This document shows, piece by piece, positions 60,375 to 64,000 of a stretch of 64,000 bases of DNA. Within the stretch, counting starts at the first letter, position 1, and each line of letters starts with the position of its first letter. The notes beneath the pieces are model-generated. The model made no database searches, was not told where the DNA came from, and was given only the letters and a program-made list of their open reading frames with translations. Source of the DNA: Chryseobacterium sp. OV279 (lineage in GTDB: Bacteria > Bacteroidota > Bacteroidia > Flavobacteriales > Weeksellaceae); assembly GCF_900128945.1 (NCBI RefSeq), contig NZ_FQUD01000004.1, positions 124,001-188,000 on the forward strand, in the 5' to 3' direction. Made by a program: the position numbers and the translations under genes.

Positions 60375-60599
60375 ATGAATCCCGAAATTACTACTTATAT
60401 CGGATATTCTGCATCAGTTTTCATTGTATTGAGTTTCATACTGAAAGATGTAAGAAAAATTAGAATTGTCAATATGATAGGCTGTATCTGTTTTGTCATT
60501 TATGGTATTTTTAATGGTTTACTTTGGCCGGTTATCATCCCGAACGGGCTGATTTGCCTTATTCAGATCTATTATTTAATATTTGGAGGAAAAAAATAA
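60375..60599 (+). CDS. Small membrane protein, YgjV/SemiSWEET-like
   Basis: A 74-residue protein with three hydrophobic segments (about 5-22, 31-47, 52-69), the size and layout of half-SWEET/PQ-loop-like proteins such as YgjV. The usual PxxP-like motif of the SemiSWEET group is only partly matched (LLWPVIIPNG). Membership is a suggestion. It overlaps the following glycosyltransferase ATG by one base (TAATG), so it is coupled to it. Confidence 0.65.
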   Translation: MNPEITTYIGYSASVFIVLSFILKDVRKIRIVNMIGCICFVIYGIFNGLLWPVIIPNGLICLIQIYYLIFGGKK

Positions 60600-61705
60600 T
60601 GAAGAAGAAAATATTGGTTTCTGCCTTTAGCAGCCTCTATACGGATCAGAGAATTGAGAAAGTCTGTAAAACCCTTTTTGACAACGGATATCCTGTAGAG
60701 CTTATCGGAAATGACTGGGGTGGGAATGAAAAGATGGAACGTCCTTATCCTTTTTCAAGAATAGAATTAAAATCCACAAGTTTAAAAACAGCTTATTTTG
60801 AATTCAACTGGAAATTATATAAGCAGCTAAAGAAAAAAGCAGATCAGAATACCATCCTTCTCGCCAACGATATTGATGCCCTTCTTCCCAATTACCTGAT
60901 TGCAAAAAAACTTAATATTCCTCTGGTTTTCGACAGTCACGAGATTTTCACGGAAATGCCGGCGGTACAAAACAGGTTTTCACAGAAATTCTGGAGACTG
61001 CTGGAAGGAAATATCGTTCCTAAAATACAGTTCATGATGACGGAAAGTCAGAGTTATGCCGAATGGTTCCATGAAAAGTATAAAGTAGATGCTGTGGTGG
61101 TAAGAAATATTCCAAGAAAAATCCTTTCTATACCCGAAATTCCAAATAATGATCCTAAGATAATACTGTATCAGGGTGCCGTAAACCAATCCAGAGGAAT
61201 TGATAAAGTGATTCTGGCAATGCATTCCATTCAGGATGCTGTTTTAAAAATCGCAGGAGACGGTCCTTTAAAGAAAACGTATGAGGATCTTGTCATTCAG
61301 GAAAAACTGCAGGATAAAGTTTTTTTTCTGGGTAAACTGAAGCCGGAAAACCTTAGAGAAGTCACCAAAACAGCAGATGTAGGATTCAGTCTTGAAGAAA
61401 ATAATGGAGTAAGTTATTTTTACTCTCTTCCCAATAAAGTCTGTGACTATATTCAGTCCAGGGTGCCGCTGGTTATGATCAACTTTCCTGAAATGCTACG
61501 GATTAAAAACCAGTTTGACATAGGAGAAATTGTTACTGATCATCAGCCTGAAACGATCGAGAAAGCAATTAACAGGGTGTTGAAGAGAGGAAGGAAGGAT
61601 TACGCAAACGAACTTGATAAAGCTGCGGACGTTTTTTGCTGGGAAAATGAAGAAATGAAAATTTTACAGCTTTTCGAAAAAGCATCTGTTAAATTATCTT
61701 TATAA
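60599..61705 (+). CDS. Glycosyltransferase family 4
   Basis: I use ATG 60599 (368 residues), not the 25-codon upstream extension, because it overlaps the preceding stop and gives MKKKILVSAFSSLYTDQRIEKVCKTL, a natural start of a GT-B fold. The C-terminal Rossmann half has QGAVNQSRGIDKVILAMHSI, LKIAGDGPLKKTYEDLV and VFFLGKLKPENL. NNGVSYFYSLPNKVCDYIQSRVPLVM is the acceptor/donor region of GT4. The sugar donor cannot be read. It precedes sufE and a GT9 enzyme, probably for surface glycan assembly. Confidence 0.9.
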   Translation: MKKKILVSAFSSLYTDQRIEKVCKTLFDNGYPVELIGNDWGGNEKMERPYPFSRIELKSTSLKTAYFEFNWKLYKQLKKKADQNTILLANDIDALLPNYLIAKKLNIPLVFDSHEIFTEMPAVQNRFSQKFWRLLEGNIVPKIQFMMTESQSYAEWFHEKYKVDAVVVRNIPRKILSIPEIPNNDPKIILYQGAVNQSRGIDKVILAMHSIQDAVLKIAGDGPLKKTYEDLVIQEKLQDKVFFLGKLKPENLREVTKTADVGFSLEENNGVSYFYSLPNKVCDYIQSRVPLVMINFPEMLRIKNQFDIGEIVTDHQPETIEKAINRVLKRGRKDYANELDKAADVFCWENEEMKILQLFEKASVKLSL

Positions 61706-61712
61706 AATTGGT

Positions 61713-61720
61713 TATCTTTG
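61713..61720 (+). promoter_or_regulatory. -7 element of sufE
   Basis: TATCTTTG, exact TAnnTTTG, 20 bp before the ATG; part of a TTATCTT / AAGATAA hairpin (61712-61730). No TTG partner at normal spacing. Confidence 0.45.
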
Positions 61721-61740
61721 CAAAAGATAATTGTTAAAAC

Positions 61741-62160
61741 ATGACCATTAAAGAAAAACAGCAGGAAATAATTGACGAATTCGCGTTTCTTGATGACTGG
61801 GAACAGAAATACGAGTATATTATTGACCTTGGAAAAGAATTAAAAGGTCTGCCTGAAGACAGAAAAACAGATGATAATCTCATCAAAGGCTGTCAGAGTA
61901 AGGTGTGGATCGATGCTGAATTCAAAGATGGTAAGCTTTTTTTCGATGCTGATTCAGACGGTATTCTTCCGAAGGGAATTGTTTCTCTTTTGGTAAGTAT
62001 TTACAGCGGTCATTCTACCCAGGAAATCTTAGATTCTGACTTTGCATTCATTGCAGAGATCGGACTTCAGGAGTTTCTTTCGCCTTCCAGAGCCAACGGA
62101 TTAATGGCGATGACCAAGCAGATTAAATTTTACGCAGTTGCTTATCAGTTAAAATCTTAG
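61741..62160 (+). CDS. sufE: SufE family Fe-S cluster assembly protein
   Basis: A 139-residue SufE protein with the catalytic Cys51 in IKGCQSKVW, which accepts sulfur from the SufS desulfurase. The typical FAFLDDWEQKYEYIIDLGKELKGLPED N-terminus and C-terminal LQEFLSPSRANGLMAMTKQIK also match. It lies between glycosyltransferase genes, 2 bp before the GT9 gene. It has its own -7 box, so the operon context is probably accidental. Confidence 0.95.
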   Translation: MTIKEKQQEIIDEFAFLDDWEQKYEYIIDLGKELKGLPEDRKTDDNLIKGCQSKVWIDAEFKDGKLFFDADSDGILPKGIVSLLVSIYSGHSTQEILDSDFAFIAEIGLQEFLSPSRANGLMAMTKQIKFYAVAYQLKS

Positions 62161-62162
62161 AC

Positions 62163-63134
62163 TTGACCAGAATTCTAGCATATCGTTTTTCCGCTTTCGG
62201 TGATGTCGCTATGACAGCACCTGTCTTCAGGGAGTTTCTGGAGCAGAATCCGGATGTGGAAATTATCATGGTTTCCAGAAAAAATTTTGAAAGCTTATTT
62301 GCTGATATTCCGAACGTTATATTCAAAGGAATTAACCTTGATGAGTATAAAGGATTCTTTGGACTGAGGAGACTTGCCAATGAACTGATCAAAGAATTTA
62401 ATCCTGATTTTATAGCGAATCTTCATGATGTGATCCGAACCAAAATTCTGGATAAGATCTACAGAAGAAAAGGACTTAAAGTCTTTAAAATCAATAAGGG
62501 AAAAGAAGAAAAGGAAGAACTCACCGATGTCTGGAACCTGAATAAAGTACAGTTAAAAAAGACGGTTGAGCGCTATGCAGATGTTTTCCGTGCGATTGGT
62601 TTTAAAGTGGAACTTTCTCATCAGCTGAGACCTGCACCGGGACAAAAATCGGGGATAGGTTTTGCACCCTTTGCACAGCACAGGGGAAAGATGCTTCCTT
62701 TAGAAAAATCATATGAGCTGGTGAAGATTCTGGCTCAAAAACACACCATCTATTTCTTTGGTGGTGGTAAAAAAGAAACGGAAACCCTTGAGAAATGGGA
62801 AAACGAAATCCCTAATACAAAAAGTCTTTCCGGAAAATTAAATCTCTCGCAAGAACTTCAGAAAATATCAGAACTTGAGCTGATGATCTCCATGGATTCG
62901 GCCAATATGCACCTTGCCAGTCTTATGGGAACCAGATGTGTTTCTATATGGGGCTCTACGCATCCATATGCGGGGTTTTTAGGCTTTGGACAGAGTGAAA
63001 ATGATGTAGTTCAGGTGACTGATCTTACCTGCAGACCTTGCTCTGTTTTTGGGGATAAAGAATGTTATCGTGGAGATTGGGCCTGTCTTGAAGAGCTGAG
63101 TGTCCAGAAAATAGTAAAGGCGGTCAGTCTTTAA
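62163..63134 (+). CDS. Glycosyltransferase family 9, heptosyltransferase-like
   Basis: A 323-residue protein. The TTG start (62163) follows the sufE stop by 2 bp; the family N-terminus RILAYRFSAFGDVAMTAPVFREF leaves no ATG nearby. The C-terminal domain has SGKLNLSQELQKISELELMISMDSANMHLASLMGTRCVSIWGSTHPYAGFLGFG, the ADP-heptose binding motif of GT9, and a Cys-rich end with TCRPCSVFGDKECY. It should add heptose or a related sugar to lipopolysaccharide core. It overlaps the convergent GT gene by 11 bp. Confidence 0.92.
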   Translation: MTRILAYRFSAFGDVAMTAPVFREFLEQNPDVEIIMVSRKNFESLFADIPNVIFKGINLDEYKGFFGLRRLANELIKEFNPDFIANLHDVIRTKILDKIYRRKGLKVFKINKGKEEKEELTDVWNLNKVQLKKTVERYADVFRAIGFKVELSHQLRPAPGQKSGIGFAPFAQHRGKMLPLEKSYELVKILAQKHTIYFFGGGKKETETLEKWENEIPNTKSLSGKLNLSQELQKISELELMISMDSANMHLASLMGTRCVSIWGSTHPYAGFLGFGQSENDVVQVTDLTCRPCSVFGDKECYRGDWACLEELSVQKIVKAVSL

Positions 63135-64000
63135 AAATAATTTTAACCATTTCTTCGGCTTTAGCATCGTCAGAATAGTTCTTTTCCAGAGCTTTTCTTC
63201 TCGTGTCATTTTCATTATAGTCTTTTGCGGCTATTTCAATAATGTGCTGCCGAATTTCGTTCGAGCCGGAGCCGAAATGGCATAAATCCATTAAGGTGCT
63301 GTCATCTGTTATATTTTCATTAATAATAACAAATCTGCTGTTATACAATGCGTTAAACAGTTTTACTTTTGTGCCGGAATTCTGGTAGGAGAGGAGAATA
63401 TTGGCATGTGCATTTTCAAAAAGGCGGTATAAATTTTCAGTCGTTTCAATGGGAACAAGACTGATGTTTCCGATGTCGCTGATTTTCTTTTTTAAATCCT
63501 CACCGGCACGGTCAGAGGCAACAACAAGCTGATGTTGAGGAAGATTTTTAAACATACCGATGGTTTCCTCTAATGCTTTTCTGTTATCCGATATGCTGAG
63601 GTCACCATGAAAAAGAAAATAATCTCCTTTTTTGTCCAGATGTTTTACAGATCCGTTGCCATGAAAGATATGGATGAGGTGTGCATTTTTCGAATATACA
63701 TCCACTTCATTGAATTCCTTCTCAGAAAGGCAGAAAACCCCTTTAAATTCCTTTAAAGTTCTTTTCTGGTAGTCTGCATACTTTAAAGATTCGATCTTAT
63801 AAATAAGCTTCTTGAAAACATTTTTTTCTGAAGAAGAGAGGCCTTTATAATACTCCGTTTCATTATTGTGAAACCGAAGATAAAGGCTGTAGTTTTTGTC
63901 CTTTAATTGACGCATAATGCGGGTCGTCTGAAGTCCTTCAAACAATATGGGAGCTTTTATGCTCATCAGATTTTGAAATAGAGCATCAGAAGTTCTTATA
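63124..64000 (-). CDS. Glycosyltransferase-like protein, 5' end cut by window edge
   Basis: A frame with ATG at 63966 is visible, but it remains open upstream to base 64000 (residues ...IRTSDALFQNL before MSIKAPILFEGLQTTRIMRQL). The family usually has [DSE]-x-[LI]-x-x-[IL]-PILFEGLQT about 90-100 residues into the protein, so the start is outside the window and the visible part is about 292 residues. The C-terminal half has GDYFLFHGDLSISDNRKALEETIGMF, LVVASDRAGEDL and QNSGTKVKLFNALYNSRFVI, the GT-B-like pattern of Bacteroidota surface glycan transferases. Donor unknown. Confidence 0.82.
   Translation of the reverse strand, partial: IRTSDALFQNLMSIKAPILFEGLQTTRIMRQLKDKNYSLYLRFHNNETEYYKGLSSSEKNVFKKLIYKIESLKYADYQKRTLKEFKGVFCLSEKEFNEVDVYSKNAHLIHIFHGNGSVKHLDKKGDYFLFHGDLSISDNRKALEETIGMFKNLPQHQLVVASDRAGEDLKKKISDIGNISLVPIETTENLYRLFENAHANILLSYQNSGTKVKLFNALYNSRFVIINENITDDSTLMDLCHFGSGSNEIRQHIIEIAAKDYNENDTRRKALEKNYSDDAKAEEMVKIIFKD

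Overview
The window is a piece of a chromosome from a Flavobacteriia-type Bacteroidota, most likely Chryseobacterium or a close Weeksellaceae relative. The evidence is moderate AT richness, many upstream regions carrying the Bacteroidota promoter -7 box TAnnTTTG instead of a classical -10, few Shine-Dalgarno sequences, a fused MurF-alanine racemase, a SprE/PorW-like type IX secretion lipoprotein, WG-repeat and 2TM-domain proteins, and a CarboxypepD_reg-type TonB receptor. No rRNA, tRNA, CRISPR array, transposase or prophage gene was seen. The genus is an inference from gene content; no database search was made.

Layout. 1-6.3 kb: truncated NUDIX gene, small envelope proteins, lepA, and an ECF sigma / anti-sigma / periplasmic-protein operon. 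6.4-10.9 kb: DUF2520 Rossmann protein, KdsC-like phosphatase, Maf and the SprE/PorW-like lipoprotein. 11.1-19.2 kb, all on the minus strand: tsaB, an SDR enzyme, yraN, LD-carboxypeptidase, LysE exporter, RNase R, a thrombospondin-3-repeat protein and rpiB. 19.2-24.4 kb: pgk lies between two roughly 550-bp AT-rich non-coding stretches with DnaA-box-like 9-mers, followed by a methyltransferase and mnmG. mnmG has a perfect parS palindrome (core TGTTTCACGTGAAACA) on each side. This part looks origin-proximal and is the most striking signal in the window. 24.4-30.3 kb: ybeY, a patatin/Omp85-type lipase, murF-alr and tdk. 30.3-38.2 kb: an acidic repeat protein, rsmI, a WG-repeat protein, fabG, GMP reductase, a GNAT acetyltransferase and surE. 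38.6-43.5 kb: a metallo-hydrolase, a tail-specific protease, and a HigB/HigA-type toxin-antitoxin module inserted between two copies of one terminator hairpin, next to a Cu/Zn superoxide dismutase gene.

43.6-52.1 kb is a signalling and envelope island: an AraC-GyrI regulator, a TonB receptor, a secreted protein, a LytS-type histidine kinase with a C-terminal 2TM domain, three small free-standing 2TM proteins, an isoprenylcysteine-methyltransferase-like protein and a LytTR response regulator. 52.2-55.4 kb holds poorly characterised membrane proteins, one with a Gly/Cys-rich tail. 55.5-64 kb: mnmA, a porin-like barrel, clpC, a small PQ-loop-like protein, two complete glycosyltransferases around sufE, and a glycosyltransferase running off the right edge.

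Together the genes cover translation and tRNA/rRNA modification (lepA, tsaB, mnmG, mnmA, rsmI, ybeY, rnr), cell wall and lipopolysaccharide synthesis (murF-alr, LD-carboxypeptidase, kdsC, the GT4 and GT9 enzymes), nucleotide and central metabolism (pgk, rpiB, tdk, guaC, surE, maf) and envelope signalling. Several intergenic regions (about 11.0, 13.1, 36.1-36.7, 49.3-49.8, 50.4, 52.1 and 57.4 kb) carry short dispersed or inverted repeats.
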